Below are positions 1 through 11,090 of a DNA stretch of 64,000 nucleotides, in pieces. Origin of the DNA: Rhizodiscina lignyota (Eukaryota > Ascomycota > Dothideomycetes > Aulographales > Rhizodiscinaceae); assembly GCA_010015805.1 (NCBI GenBank), contig ML978125.1, positions 434,001 through 498,000 of the forward strand, read 5' to 3'. Under the pieces are notes generated by a model. It worked only from the letters and a program-made list of their open reading frames with translations. It was not told where the DNA came from and made no database searches. Numbering within the stretch: the first letter of the stretch is position 1; the number at the start of each line of letters is the position of its first letter. Position numbers and translations under genes: made by a program.

Positions 1-1172
1 GTCTCATTTCGACTTTGATTTTGAAGTCGATTTCTACGCTAATTGAGTCCAATGGTCGAACTATTAGCACCACCAGGATCCAGAGTGTGCCAACCACCAT
101 AATACAGTACAACACGGTCACCCAACAGATTACGGTCCCCGCATACGAAACTGTCGTTATTACCCGGGAAGGAACTACCACGTTGATCCAGGGAGGTACA
201 TTAACCGTCTATCAGGGCGGCGGAACAGTTACTCAAACCGTCCATGAGGGAGGGACCGTCACCCTTGGCGGCTCAGTTCTTACAGTGACGACGACACAGC
301 CTTCCGGAAGCACAGCAACTCCAAACTGCCCGAACGAGCCACCAGGGCGCGTTTTCGATTGCCCATATGGAGGCCAATATGCAATCTATTGCAATACTAA
401 CTATCTAGATGCGAATGTGGCGAGTCTACAGCTTAACTCCATGGCAGATTGTGCAATGGCTTGCGATGCGTACAATATTCAGCATTTCTACGACACCACG
501 ACTTGCTTGGGCATTTCCTTCTACGGAAACTTGTCCACGCCGAATTGCCTCTTGAAGCAAAATGTTACGCTTCCCCAGCCTGATCCCGGATGCGACAGCG
601 GCGCGTTGATCAATCCATACAAGGGCGGCTCGACGATGTTCTTTACAACTACCCAAGCGGGTTCCATGGGCAATGGGAATGGACCTGGAACTGGCCTTGG
701 GACCGGAGTATCGACCCAAACGGTCCTACAGACTCTCACGACCACTTTCGATCAAACAGTTTCCATAACTTTGACGAGCACGGCCTCTTCCGTCCTGACA
801 ATCAGTGGCCAGCCGACAACGCAAGTCAGCACACAAACCGTGGTTTCTACTCAAACAGCGCCGACCACCACGCAATTCATTACCACGTCTACGATTCAAT
901 ACGTGACGGTCATCCAAGGAGGAGGGAGTGGAGGCGGCGGTGGCGAAACGGTAACTGTAACGTACGTGCCGCCAAGCTCGGGCAGCAGCACCGGCTTCAG
1001 CTGTATGACGAGTCCGACAAACTACTTGAATGCGGGATTGGGGGGGATTAAGATCCGAAGAAACGCCCACATATTCCCGGAGAGGGCTGCGCAGTTGGCT
1101 GGAAGGATGGTGCAGAGGGATGTGAAGGGAGAGCTGGCAGAGGTGAATCCGTATGAGATGTGGATTGTCTGA
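1..1172 (+). CDS. Secreted Ser/Thr-rich protein with PAN/Apple-like domain (5' partial)
   Basis: The reading frame is open to the left edge of the window and has no in-frame ATG near it, so the 5' end is missing. The visible ~385 residues start with a Thr/Val/Gly-rich stretch. A cysteine-rich segment follows (about residues 103-195: CPNEPPGRVFDCPYGG, then Cys-spaced motifs ending CLLKQNV), which resembles a PAN/Apple-type fold. A second long Thr/Ser-rich region and a short basic tail ending EMWIV close the protein. This layout is common in fungal cell-surface or secreted proteins, where the Thr/Ser tracts are O-mannosylated. No GPI signal is seen at the C-terminus. The PAN assignment rests on cysteine pattern only, and the function is unknown. 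Confidence 0.6.
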   Translation, partial: LISTLILKSISTLIESNGRTISTTRIQSVPTTIIQYNTVTQQITVPAYETVVITREGTTTLIQGGTLTVYQGGGTVTQTVHEGGTVTLGGSVLTVTTTQPSGSTATPNCPNEPPGRVFDCPYGGQYAIYCNTNYLDANVASLQLNSMADCAMACDAYNIQHFYDTTTCLGISFYGNLSTPNCLLKQNVTLPQPDPGCDSGALINPYKGGSTMFFTTTQAGSMGNGNGPGTGLGTGVSTQTVLQTLTTTFDQTVSITLTSTASSVLTISGQPTTQVSTQTVVSTQTAPTTTQFITTSTIQYVTVIQGGGSGGGGGETVTVTYVPPSSGSSTGFSCMTSPTNYLNAGLGGIKIRRNAHIFPERAAQLAGRMVQRDVKGELAEVNPYEMWIV

Positions 1173-3964
1173 AGTAATAGACTGAGAGGTTTGGTTAGCA
1201 ATGATGTTATGTGCAAAATTTGTTGCATTAGCTTCATCATAAGACCTGGGAACTTCGTAATACATGTCTCCAAAGCACTCACTGCAAATTGTAAAGTGTG
1301 TATTCGCGGGGCATCGCACTCCGCTCGGAGCTCAGAATTGCTAGAGCCAGGAGGTCTCTTTCGCAGCAGCTTGCTTCTTACGCACAAACGCTTCAACGTA
1401 GGTCGGGTAAGGTTTGGAGGGCCTGCTTCAGGCCGAACTCTCTCAGAATGATAAGCCCGTTCGTGAGGCGAGACCAAAAGTACGAATTTCGCGATGGAGG
1501 CGAGAGGACTTGTTGTTTGGTGCTGACAAAATTGGTATGATAGGGGCTGTCCAATGACTCCTGAGGTCGCTAAAGCTTCCAAAGGACTCATCCAACGGCA
1601 CCAATCCCGCGTTGCAAGCTGGTCCCTGCATGCGCGTCTTTTGACAGTTTCGATTATGGAATTATGCAGCCATGTATGTGTGGTGAGCACTGTTCGATTT
1701 CTATCACCGGGCATCAGAGATTGTCACGGGCAGTAATGCCTTGGAAACTCGGGCATCGAACTAATTTCCATGGAATTAAGAATAGCTATTATTTGTCAGC
1801 AACAGAAAATGAATGGAAAGAGTTACGGCTGAATTGCTCCTTCTGCTCGGAGCAGGTAGAACAATTACGGCAGGGGTTTTGTCAGTCACTTGCTACCTTC
1901 TTTTGAACCCGTCAATTCGGAGCCGACTTCAGAAAGAACGGCGCGGCGCTGTCAGTGGCCACGATAGGACCCACTAACATCGGCGACATGAAGAAATGCC
2001 ATACCTGGTCAGTGAACGACCCTCTTACTGCCGTATATGGGTGAGAAAAGGCTAGACAGCACGAATTAATGACGACTTTCGATTAGTCAATGAAAGACCA
2101 TGCCGATTCTCCCGGAAAAGCGACCCAAGCAGATGATAAGGATCTACAATATAATGGCTGGACTATCCCACGCGGCGTAAGACATAATGTGAATCAGTGA
2201 ATGAGGCAAAATAGCATGCTGACAAAGCGGTAGACGGCAGCGATGCAGTCTTTGTCTTTCATGCATAGCAATCCAGATGTGCGGTCGGAGCCCTACAAGT
2301 TCGACCCACATAGATGGATCGTGGCTGGAGATCTCTGATGTCAAGGGCTCACGAGACATCCCGCTCCGTTCGATAAAGGGTTCCCGAAAGTGTATTGGAC
2401 AACAGTATCTACGATCCAGGTTGTTCATTGTTTCACTGATGCTAGCAGCTCTCTCTAGTTTGGCGATGGCAGAGCTGTATATGATGATCGCTCGGCTGTT
2501 CCGATGTTGCAATCTTGAACTGCATAACGCTACGGAAGGGCGAGATGTGCTCAGTACGATCCCGTTATCAGCGTGAGCAATAACTCATGCGGCCCGAGTG
2601 AAAGTTGTAGGCGGGCAGAAGGATTGGCTCCAATGTACGTTTGTGAAGCGATAGTGATCCTGCTCAAATACGAGTCGTGTCTCGGTCTTACACTCCGTAC
2701 ATTCAGCAGAGAATGTTTAGCCGCACCGCACTTGTCATTTGTAAGCGATGCTCTTTCGTAGTAACAATGATACCAGCATTCCGCTCCACTCTAGTTATGC
2801 AGAGGCGTTGAAGCTGGCACTGTCAGAGGCGCCTGCAGCATTTCAGCATATGGTCTGGTGTCCATCGTGGTCGTGACTCGTGAGGAACGTGGAACTCGGC
2901 CAGTGGCTTCTGTAAAGACTGAAAACCTTGCCTGAGCTGAGATAATACAGGCTTATCTTTTCCCAGCCGTACTTGTGGAGATTCGAGAGGTGAGTACCTA
3001 TTACCATGTACGGGTATGAAGACGTGACATGGTGCTTTCTGGCTATTTGCACGTATTTTAGTGCAATCACTCATCCTGTGCAAGGCGAAGTATACAGGCC
3101 TCAATGAATCAAAGACTCTAACAAAACTGGACTGAAGCTTTTAAGATATATTCAATAGTGGGAAGGAAAATACAAGACTGAGGTTAGGGTTAAGCAATTT
3201 GGCTCGGGGGACTAACCTAAATAGGATAAGCTTCCAGGGTGGGTCTTTTACACACCGTTCCCTCTCTGGCCTCCTGAGGCTCACACGAAGTTGAATAGAT
3301 TCCCCTGGACCGCAGTTCCATCCAATCATTCTAAAGCAGAAATATTAGGAATCTTCCTTCAGCCAGATTGACGACTATCTTTTCTGGTGAGGCTCCACAT
3401 CCAAGTATGCGTCCGTTCTCTCGACTCCAGCGGGAGGGTTGGTGGATTCAGCTGAATTCGCCGCCAACCTCGTGCCTGTAGGATGTACAGCTGCGGTGGA
3501 GCGTCAGCCAAGGAGCATCGCCCCAAAGTCAGTGCAAGACGTCATTTTCGACCGAACTGCGCCTTCGACGGTCAAGCTTTTCATTCGCGATCTCAGCTTC
3601 AAGATCGCTTACATGCCTCACAAGCGGCTTAGCGCGCTATCGTGGCTTACGTAAATTGGCATGTCCTATCGTGACAGCGGTTAGCTTGCAGTTACTAATC
3701 GAGCAGCCCAAGCATACGGCCAGCGAGTTTAGCGAGCATTGCATAGGAACAAAATACGAGATCGTGCGACGTTTCGATGCTAGGCGTTTTCAGAATGTAT
3801 TTCATCAAATACTTCGCCCTCGTTTCAGATAGCAAGCGGGGACGGATAAAATAAAAACAATGAAGGAGCATGTGTTTTCGTTTGCACCGGAGAAGAGAGC
3901 TTCAGTTCTTGAGCGTGGCTTGTGCGTGACGAAGACCACGCGAGGAGGTGTCGACATTCTAAGC
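1173..3964. other. Gene-free interval, 2.8 kb
   Basis: Only short, overlapping open frames on both strands are present, with no recognisable protein motif and no convincing exon chain. A short telomere-like string (GGTTAGGGTTAAG) lies at 3182-3194. The last part holds the promoter and 5' leader of the zinc-cluster gene. Confidence 0.6.
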
Positions 3965-5468
3965 ATGTCTGGTCCAGTTGTGAACCCCATCGTTCGAAGA
4001 AGCCATACCAAGTCGAAAAATGGATGCCAAAACTGCAAGAGCCGGCGTGTCAAATGCGACGAGATGCAACCCGATTGGTGAGTGCGTTCCTAAAGTTTCC
4101 AAAGACACCAATGGGGAAGGGATGTTGATGTTTAAAAGTCGGAACTGTGTCCGGTCTGGGCGGACCTGCAAGTATGACACGAAACATATAGCAGGCGACG
4201 AAATCGCCGGTCCTACAGCGGCTTGGCCAGAAGCTACCATGAAAGCTGTGAAGGAGTGGAGAGAGTCTGGTCAACCGCCGTTCCCACACTTGCGGATACC
4301 AGAATCTCCCAATTGGCATGGACTTTCCGAAGAAGAGTTGCGCTATGTGCATTACTTCTCCGTCATTGCATCGATGCTCGAAGTTAGCGGCACAAGATCG
4401 TTTTGCCTCTGGTGGAGCGAGTTCCCGATGTGGGTTGCAGCGCACAACGCTCGGATATTTTCTAAACTTGACTGCTAACATGACATTTTAGGTCCCTCCA
4501 ACTTGCGCTGCATCACAAGTTCGCAGCGTATGCTATGCTCGCACAAAGCGCGGATCGGTATGCCAGTATCACGAAGTCGTCAGAGGCCTTTGCACATGCC
4601 GTTAAATATAAAAACCTGGCAATTCAGGGAGCCAATCAGGCATTGTCTGAATTTTCCAGACATAATGCAGACGCAATACTGTTCTCTTCAATTTGCTTCT
4701 CAAGTTGTGAGACTGATTGGTAAGGAATTTGTCAAAACGTAAAGTTCCTCGTCTAACATTGTCAGGCGGGCGTGGAAAGCAATCATGGAGGGCATCATCG
4801 CTGTACGTCTGATATCAAATGGGTTATGGCAACTAAAACTAATTCGGCTTTAGGTCGTAGGCAGAATGCAGTCCTGGATACCGGATTCGGGGTTTGGCAT
4901 GCACCTCAAGATGCGGCAGCACTGTACTCGAATCTTGGGCTTCGCAGTTCCCGATGACGATGCCCGTCAACTAATTAGGGCACTTTTCGTCAAGGGCCTT
5001 AGCTCCTTGAACGCATTGATTCCTTGTCCGAAAGCTTCCCAAGAACTAGCAGCGCTAGTGAGACAACTTCGCGACGTCCTACGGACCGTACACGATCACT
5101 CTTCGAATTGGTCGGCCGACGAACAATATCGGTTAATCCATCCGTTCTCCCAATGGTGCAACAGATGGGACATTCCATACATATCTATTAGCCAGTGCGA
5201 CGTCATCGTTCTTGCGTCCCTTGCACATTTCTTCTCAGTGGTTGTAACGTTGGAGCTAGCATTTACTCTCATAGACCTACCTCTTTTAAGCCCTATTCGT
5301 ATGCGCGGGGTCATCGAGATAAACGATACGTTGCAAAAGGTGCCGGGAATTTTCTGCAGTGCTTGCAAGGAGTTCCATTCTTCTACACAATTGATGGCGT
5401 ACCCCATGCAGACGTTGATGACTTGGAGAAAACTAAGGGGCTGCACACGTTTAGCTTCGAATGCATGA
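3965..5468 (+). CDS. Zn2Cys6 (zinc cluster) transcription factor, five exons
   Basis: Exons by reading are 3965-4077, 4139-4429, 4492-4719, 4766-4802 and 4854-5468, giving 427 aa. The first intron splits a Cys codon (TG|T). Splicing restores a perfect binuclear cluster: Cys21, Cys24, Cys31, Cys38, Cys41 and Cys48, spaced C-x2-C-x6-C-x6-C-x2-C-x6-C. The rest matches the usual fungal layout of a short DNA-binding head and a helical C-terminal regulatory region (Fungal_TF/DUF3468 type, with the DWRAW junction typical of these proteins). An in-frame ATG at 3860 would add 35 residues; I prefer 3965 because it gives the usual short basic head. The gene is convergent with the feruloyl esterase at 5667-7265, which it might regulate, but nothing in the sequence proves that. 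Introns are 46-62 bp. Confidence 0.85.
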
Positions 5469-5666
5469 TTTCGCTAGACTTGTTTGAATTCCATTAGATT
5501 CCTGGAAAGTCTATTCACCTATTTTACTTTTATCTACTCTTACTATATACCAACCACTTTTCCAGAAAACATTTGATTTGGAAGTCAAATTAGACTATCA
5601 TCATCCACCTGCCCGAAAAATAATAATCAAGCTTTCGCAGCCAGGAATAGATCCAATTGCGCGATT

Positions 5667-7265
5667 CTACGCCTCACACTCTTCTACGCAGTCAAAACTC
5701 TCCGCTGAGTCAACCTTACCGTGGCCACGATACTTTTCGACCAACGGATATCGACAAATTTTCCGTGTGAACTGTTCTCGAGCTGTAGCAGGAGTTACTG
5801 CGCTCAAAGCCTCAGGAGCGGTGCCGTTCTCCACCCACGATATCAAAGCTCCAAAGGGGTCGGAAGGAATCGCACCAGGTGTTGTGCCCGCACCACAGTG
5901 GTCAACGCCTGGAGCGAGGAACAGTCGCAAGTAATCGTCAACATTCGAGCTTCTGCCACCATACTTGTCGACTTCTTGGTAGTATCGAGCGCTGTCTTGC
6001 GGAAAGATCAACTGATCTGAGAGACCATGCCACATGAGGAGCTTGCCATTGGACTTCTGAAACCCAGAGAGGTTGGGGTTATCCGATCCGATGAGAGACT
6101 CATACTTTGCTACAGATCTTTGGAAGATGTAATCAAAGTCCTTATAGCCCACTTTGGAGAAATCGAAGTCAGGATCGGCCTCGACGAAGTACCTGATCCA
6201 GCCCTCGGGAACAAAGAAGGTGTTACCAACATGCGTTCCGTGGCTTACAGTCGTGTTGGCGAGACTGTCAAGGGGAGCTCCAAGAGTGAGGCCAGACCAG
6301 CGCGGCAATCCATAAAGACTTCCGGGGCCTTCCCAGATCTTGCGCACGATCTCAGCGACCTCAGTTGAGACCGTTGTTGTTTTCCCATCGCACTTTATCT
6401 TGGATCCTACTGCAGTCGATGGATTGTATTTGCACTTCGAAGGATCGTTGATAATGCCGTCTTTCACACCATCAAGCTCATCGCAAGCATCTATAGCGGT
6501 TTGCGTAAACCACTTCAGCTCGCACTGCGAAGGATACACTTGTGCTTCGTTCATCACAGCTTGAGGCCACAGCTCAGCGACGACATATTCCGGCCAATAG
6601 ATGGCAGGAGCGCCCGCCAGGATGCCGTCAAAGTCATCCGGGTATTTCTGTGCTTCCACGAGCCCTTGTCGGCCACCGGTCGAACACCCGTACCAATACG
6701 AGTGGTTAGCCGCATTCTTGTAATACGAAGCCGTCACAGCCTTGCCGACGACAGCCAAATCATGCACCGAACGGGATGCAAAATTTGTCAGGAGTCCAAT
6801 GTTCACATGCCCGGAAGTATCCAATGCCCAAGCCTGGGGACTCTCGGGGTTGTAGGGCAGACCCGCGTCAGTTGAAGCTACTGCGAATCCTTCGGCGGCG
6901 AAAGGGGCGAGAGCAAGGTCGCCGAGACCGGCAGCCCAGCCTTGACCACCTGTCCCAACGAAGCGGCCATTCCAGGTGCCGATAGGGAGCCATACTTGCA
7001 CCGAAACTTTGTCATTGGCACCTGGATGGGAGAGTGTGACGATGACCTCGCAGATATTTAAGCCGGATACTGTTTCGGGAAGGAAGGGCAGAGTCTCGGG
7101 AACGGTGTGGTTTCGTTTCTCGTCATACTGGACGTCGATTACTTTCGCTCCTGGGATGTGTGGGAGCCTGATATCGGCGCAAGAGAGTGCATGATGTGAT
7201 AGAGGATGAGCGAAGCTCAGGGGAGAGAGTACAAAAGCAGCAACGAAGACCAGAACGGAGAGCAT
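5667..7265 (-). CDS. Feruloyl esterase B / tannase family, secreted
   Basis: This 532-aa protein belongs to the tannase/feruloyl esterase family (PF07519), which hydrolyses ester bonds of hydroxycinnamic or gallic acids in plant material outside the cell. It begins with a clear signal peptide (MLSVLVFVAAFVLSPLSFA). The frame runs open upstream to 7445, but 7265 is chosen because the secretion signal starts there and a TATA box lies 97 bp upstream. The nucleophile motif YGCSTGGRQG puts Cys194-Ser195 at the active site, and GVDHCGAG near residue 456 supplies the His-Cys pair. Together they form the family's CS-D-HC arrangement, in which a disulfide joins the catalytic Ser and His neighbours. 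DQLIFPQDS probably carries the Asp. Length is normal and no intron is needed. Substrate (feruloyl, tannic or other ester) cannot be told by eye. Confidence 0.92.
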   Translation of the reverse strand: MLSVLVFVAAFVLSPLSFAHPLSHHALSCADIRLPHIPGAKVIDVQYDEKRNHTVPETLPFLPETVSGLNICEVIVTLSHPGANDKVSVQVWLPIGTWNGRFVGTGGQGWAAGLGDLALAPFAAEGFAVASTDAGLPYNPESPQAWALDTSGHVNIGLLTNFASRSVHDLAVVGKAVTASYYKNAANHSYWYGCSTGGRQGLVEAQKYPDDFDGILAGAPAIYWPEYVVAELWPQAVMNEAQVYPSQCELKWFTQTAIDACDELDGVKDGIINDPSKCKYNPSTAVGSKIKCDGKTTTVSTEVAEIVRKIWEGPGSLYGLPRWSGLTLGAPLDSLANTTVSHGTHVGNTFFVPEGWIRYFVEADPDFDFSKVGYKDFDYIFQRSVAKYESLIGSDNPNLSGFQKSNGKLLMWHGLSDQLIFPQDSARYYQEVDKYGGRSSNVDDYLRLFLAPGVDHCGAGTTPGAIPSDPFGALISWVENGTAPEALSAVTPATAREQFTRKICRYPLVEKYRGHGKVDSAESFDCVEECEA

Positions 7266-8096
7266 GGTGATAATCAATAAAAGATGCCTCGTGCTCCAAT
7301 TGAAACGCTGAATATCTGGATTACTGTAACTGCCCTGCAGAATGCCATTCCTATGTTTTATACCCCACGCCCATGAGCAGCTTTTGGTCGGCCTCCTAAT
7401 GCCACGCCGTTCATTACGCCGGATTTTGTGCGCTATATGTGCCAAGCTGTCGGCCTACTGCTCTTTCATCCTGAATACGACCGTGGCTGGAGAGCCAAGA
7501 GGTAACTCTCTCGTACAGCAACATTGAAGAAACTCGCAAGATGCATGTTACGAGCATTTTGAAGCTCGAAGCTCGAATTTCGCGGGTTGGTAAGCCAGCG
7601 ACGTCGTTAGGGTGGAGCAAGCCACACTCCACTTTTCCCGGCGAGATGCAGGAACGGCGCTAAAAGATGACACGCCTACCAAAACGGGGGATCTTCGACG
7701 TCACCTGCAGAGCCTCTACACTGCCTTGCTCAATGCTACTTTTACAACTTTAGCTGGAGTATATCTGACAAAGCAAAAGGAGCAATGTGTGTTCATAGCC
7801 CTCAGCTGAAAAGTGTGGTACCGTCAATTTCCTTTGACACATCTTCTCGCGTAAACACAATCACGAAGCTAGATACTACAAGCGCAAATCTTAAGATTAT
7901 GAGATAATGTATCATTTCCATTCTAACTTGATCCTAACTGAATCTAGAGGACTCCAGAAGAGATGGTTCCCTTCTCACCGTTGTGGAACCAAGGATACTT
8001 GATCCGGTTCGAAATATGATCTGAAAATGCCATAGTGCAAAACACTACCAGTGCATCAGCATGCTCAAGTCCCGAGTATACTGTCTGAAATCTCGT
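7266..8096. other. Intergenic interval 7.3-8.1 kb
   Basis: This holds the promoter of the feruloyl esterase gene and the 3' region of the next minus-strand gene. I see no coding signal or repeat here. Confidence 0.5.
7356..7362 (-). promoter_or_regulatory. TATA box of the feruloyl esterase gene
   Basis: On the minus strand the sequence reads GGGGTATAAAACATAG, 91-97 bp before the chosen ATG at 7265. This is a normal TATA-to-ATG distance for a filamentous fungal gene and supports that start over the upstream one. Confidence 0.5.
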
Positions 8097-8966
8097 CTAA
8101 CGTGATTCTTCAGTAGGGTGAGAATCATCGTCCTGGTCACCAGGGTGATCACCAAAGCGTAGGAGCTCAAAGGCCCGAGGACGAACAAGGCTTGGAGGAG
8201 GTCCATGAAAGCTTGAAGGTCCGCCAGTGCCTCGAGATTCACCAGAGCCAGGAGGTATATGAAAAGTTGGAGGTTGGATGAGGCGTACAGCGTTACGTGG
8301 GCCGGGGCGTGGACGGCCGCTCCACTGCTCCTGGCTCAAGCTAAATCCATTATCAGGCATCTCCCGAGAAATGCCGCCAAATGTTGCACCGCCACCCCTA
8401 GCGAGAGCACCACCTCCCCAGCCACCAATTCCACGACTAGAACCGCCAGGGCTGGCTCCGAATCCGTATTCATCCACCCCTGGTCCAGATTCGCTCATAT
8501 GGGCTTCGGGATCTCGTCGGTTAACAGCACGAGCAATCATTTGGTTAACGAGACGTCGATGCACGGCCTCCACCCCCTCTCCAGGAGAATCCAAGTGTGC
8601 AGACAATTCAGTTAACCTATGGTTGTACGACTCTTCTTCCCGCCGCATCTGGAAAATCCTGTCCGTGAAATCGATCTCCCCTCGGATATCGCCACGTTCG
8701 ATTGCCGCTCGAATTTGTTGGACAGCCTCTAGAGGAGGCTCGGGGAACTCGGCCGGAACCCCATCGTGGGTCGAGCCTTCAGCAAGACGCCATTGCGTGA
8801 GGCCCTCTCCATTAGGCATGCGCTCTCCACTAGGTATACGCTCACCGCCGGGTATGCGCTGGGGAAGGCCTTCAATGGTCTGCTCATCGATCCAGCGCGT
8901 AGTGTCTTTGGGGTCCATGACTCCAACCCCTCGGACATACACGAATCCTCCGTGGCAGCGGTACAT
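8097..8966 (-). CDS. Hypothetical Gly/Pro/Arg-rich protein
   Basis: From the first in-frame ATG (8966) the protein is 289 aa. The frame is open to 9152, but only a GTG begins it there. Near the N-terminus three degenerate hexad repeats (RIPGGE, RIPSGE, RMPNGE) follow one another. The middle is charged and helical (EAVQQIRAAIERGDIRGEI and onward), and the C-terminal half is rich in Gly, Pro and Arg and looks disordered. No known domain is recognised. A TATA box at 9257-9263 suits a transcript reading this frame, but a spliced 5' exon cannot be excluded. The opposite strand is also open over the same interval, which weakens the case somewhat. Confidence 0.5.
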   Translation of the reverse strand: MYRCHGGFVYVRGVGVMDPKDTTRWIDEQTIEGLPQRIPGGERIPSGERMPNGEGLTQWRLAEGSTHDGVPAEFPEPPLEAVQQIRAAIERGDIRGEIDFTDRIFQMRREEESYNHRLTELSAHLDSPGEGVEAVHRRLVNQMIARAVNRRDPEAHMSESGPGVDEYGFGASPGGSSRGIGGWGGGALARGGGATFGGISREMPDNGFSLSQEQWSGRPRPGPRNAVRLIQPPTFHIPPGSGESRGTGGPSSFHGPPPSLVRPRAFELLRFGDHPGDQDDDSHPTEESR

Positions 8967-10202
8967 GTTTGCCGAGTTCTTTGATCTGTTGCCGGTGACT
9001 CCTGATGACAGATGCTCACCAAGGTGTTTGATAATAGGTGTTTCGATAATCAAATTCGGCGCAGCGAATCGTGCTTGGAAGGAAGTGTTGCAGTCTTCCA
9101 ATACCGAGGTCCTATTTTTTAAATTGGTTGAAGTGCAAGCATATAATGGCACTGAAAGATGAAGAACTTGTTTCTTCTCGAAATGTGAGACTTTTGAGGG
9201 TTGAGAGGTGGTGTGAGGTTGAAAGTAGAAAGGTATCTTGGAAGCATTGGAAAGCCTTTTATAGTCGGAATGTGTAGTAGATCAACACTCTCTGGTGTTA
9301 AATGTGTCTTCCACGCTGGGTGTCTGAAAGAAATGGAACTGTGTTCAAATTGCCAGACTTCACGCTGAGGCCCGGGTGTGATTTCGACATTCACCTTTTC
9401 ATTAGCTGGGCAAACTCGAGTGCAAGATAGTCCTCCCATAAAGAGCTCTCTATCAAACTTGGAAATGAAAGGCTAGGGCAAAAACTCTTTATCAATGGAA
9501 TATGAGGCACACTTTACCGCTACCCACTGCGATGGGTAGAGTACCCTCCCTGGAGGTTCGACGTTATACACCCTCTTATCGTATGAGGCTGCGTGGGATC
9601 CATAAGCAAAAGGAACACAATCAGAAAAGGTGTCATTGTGTATTGACAATCAGGCTGATCAGATAAACTGAGGAGATGGCATTGTTGAAGTCGAACGAAT
9701 ACCTGAGGCAGAGAGAATGTCGCGGAGTTAAGCATCGCTAATGTCTCCGTGGTCAAAGGGACGATACCTAGATAGGCTAGCATAGGCTTATCAGTAAGGG
9801 TGGCCTCAAGTACGTACTCTGCTAGTTGCGGAGAGCCATTTCCTCTTCACCCCATACAATCCAATCCAACAGTCCATAGTTTCAAAAAGGCCTCCGTTAT
9901 TAGTCAAGAGTGGGGAAAGCATTTGTGCCGGGACAAACTCCGCCTTCATTTGCTGTGCCTGACGCTCCCGATGATCTCATATTCTCGGAAGGTGAGATCA
10001 TAGATAAAGTCGTAACCCATTCCAGTCCTTTCTGCCCTTGGGTAGGCAACTCCCTTTTAACGCGTTTGAAGTATTGACGGCCCAGCGCACGAGTTCTTTT
10101 CGCAAATTTCTTCCGCCAAACTTCCATTTGTCTAAGACATCTTCTCAACGCAAACCAGACATCTCCAATCCGCTCTCATTTTTGGTACCTCCTTGTTGGA
10201 CT
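8967..10202. other. Intergenic interval 9.0-10.2 kb
   Basis: This spans the 5' region of the minus-strand hypothetical gene and the promoter of the divergently transcribed dehydrogenase. No other coding signal was found. Confidence 0.5.
9257..9263 (-). promoter_or_regulatory. TATA box upstream of the hypothetical minus-strand gene
   Basis: Minus-strand CTATAAAAGG is a strong TATA consensus. It lies about 290 bp before the ATG at 8966, so either the 5' leader is long or an upstream exon was missed. Confidence 0.4.
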
Positions 10203-11090
10203 ATGGCTTCAACTCAGCGGTCTTCCGCCGGTTTCGACTTCACCCCAACCATCCACAAGGACACATACCCCTTCATTGATCCCACCAAGCTAGACCTCTC
10301 CTCCAAATCTGTTTTAGTAACCGGCGCGTCCAAGGGCATCGGCCGCAGCATTTCTCTCTCGTTTGCACGTGCTGGGGCCTCTCAAATTGCAATATGCGCT
10401 CGCAGCGACCTCACATCTGTGGTGAATGACCTCACCGTCGCCGCGAAGCACGCAGGACGCCGAGAGCCCAAGATTCTGCCAATTAAGCTCGATGTCACTG
10501 ACGAACAAAGCGTCGAGGCCGCAAGGCAGACTGTAGAGAAGGAGTTCGGCCGGCTCGACATCCTCATCAATAACGCCGGCTACCTCGAGAACTTCGTGCC
10601 AATCACTGAATCCAAAGCCGACGAGTGGTGGTGGAGCATGACGGTTAATCTGAAAGGACCTTACCTCTGCTCAAAAGCATTCATACCTTTACTCCTCAAG
10701 GGTGGCGACAAGACGGTCCTGAATATCTCTTCCGTGGGTGCGCACTTGGTTTCCCCCGGTGCCTCGGCCTACCAGTCGGCAAAGCTCGCGGTTGTTCGTT
10801 TTTCGGAGTTCCTGTGCTCCGACTACAAGAACCAGGGTCTGTTATGCTATTCGCTGCATCCAGGCGGTGTGGAGACGGAATTGGCATTGAATATGCCGAA
10901 GGCTATGCATGCTGTCCTACAGGACAAGCCCGAATTGGCGGGTGATACCATCGCTTGGCTTACCAGCCGGAGAAGGGAATGGCTCCTTGCTAGGTACATC
11001 AGCGTGACTTGGGACATGCCCGAGTTAGAGAAGATGAAAGACGAAATTGAAGAGAAAGATTTGCTGAAAGTTAGAATGGTTGTTCAATAG
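10203..11090 (+). CDS. Short-chain dehydrogenase/reductase
   Basis: This 295-aa classical SDR is an NAD(P)-dependent oxidoreductase with a Rossmann fold. The cofactor loop TGASKGIG is at residues 40-47, NNAG at 123-126, the catalytic Ser in NISSVG near 176-177, and the YxxxK pair in AYQSAK at Tyr190/Lys194. The post-catalytic HPGGVETELA segment is also present. The frame is open upstream to 10038, but that beginning does not look like SDR sequence. The ATG at 10203 gives a ~35-residue leader before the first beta strand, as in many fungal homologues. No intron is needed. The substrate is unknown. The alpha/beta hydrolase follows on the same strand after 594 bp. Confidence 0.9.
   Translation: MASTQRSSAGFDFTPTIHKDTYPFIDPTKLDLSSKSVLVTGASKGIGRSISLSFARAGASQIAICARSDLTSVVNDLTVAAKHAGRREPKILPIKLDVTDEQSVEAARQTVEKEFGRLDILINNAGYLENFVPITESKADEWWWSMTVNLKGPYLCSKAFIPLLLKGGDKTVLNISSVGAHLVSPGASAYQSAKLAVVRFSEFLCSDYKNQGLLCYSLHPGGVETELALNMPKAMHAVLQDKPELAGDTIAWLTSRRREWLLARYISVTWDMPELEKMKDEIEEKDLLKVRMVVQ

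Noticed and set aside
1022-1714. 230-residue minus-strand open frame
   Set aside because: It overlaps the 3' end of the plus-strand surface-protein gene, has low-complexity biased composition and no recognisable domain.
8278-9162. 294-residue plus-strand open frame
   Set aside because: It is antisense to the hypothetical minus-strand gene; a TATA box and better residue composition favour the minus strand, though neither is certain.
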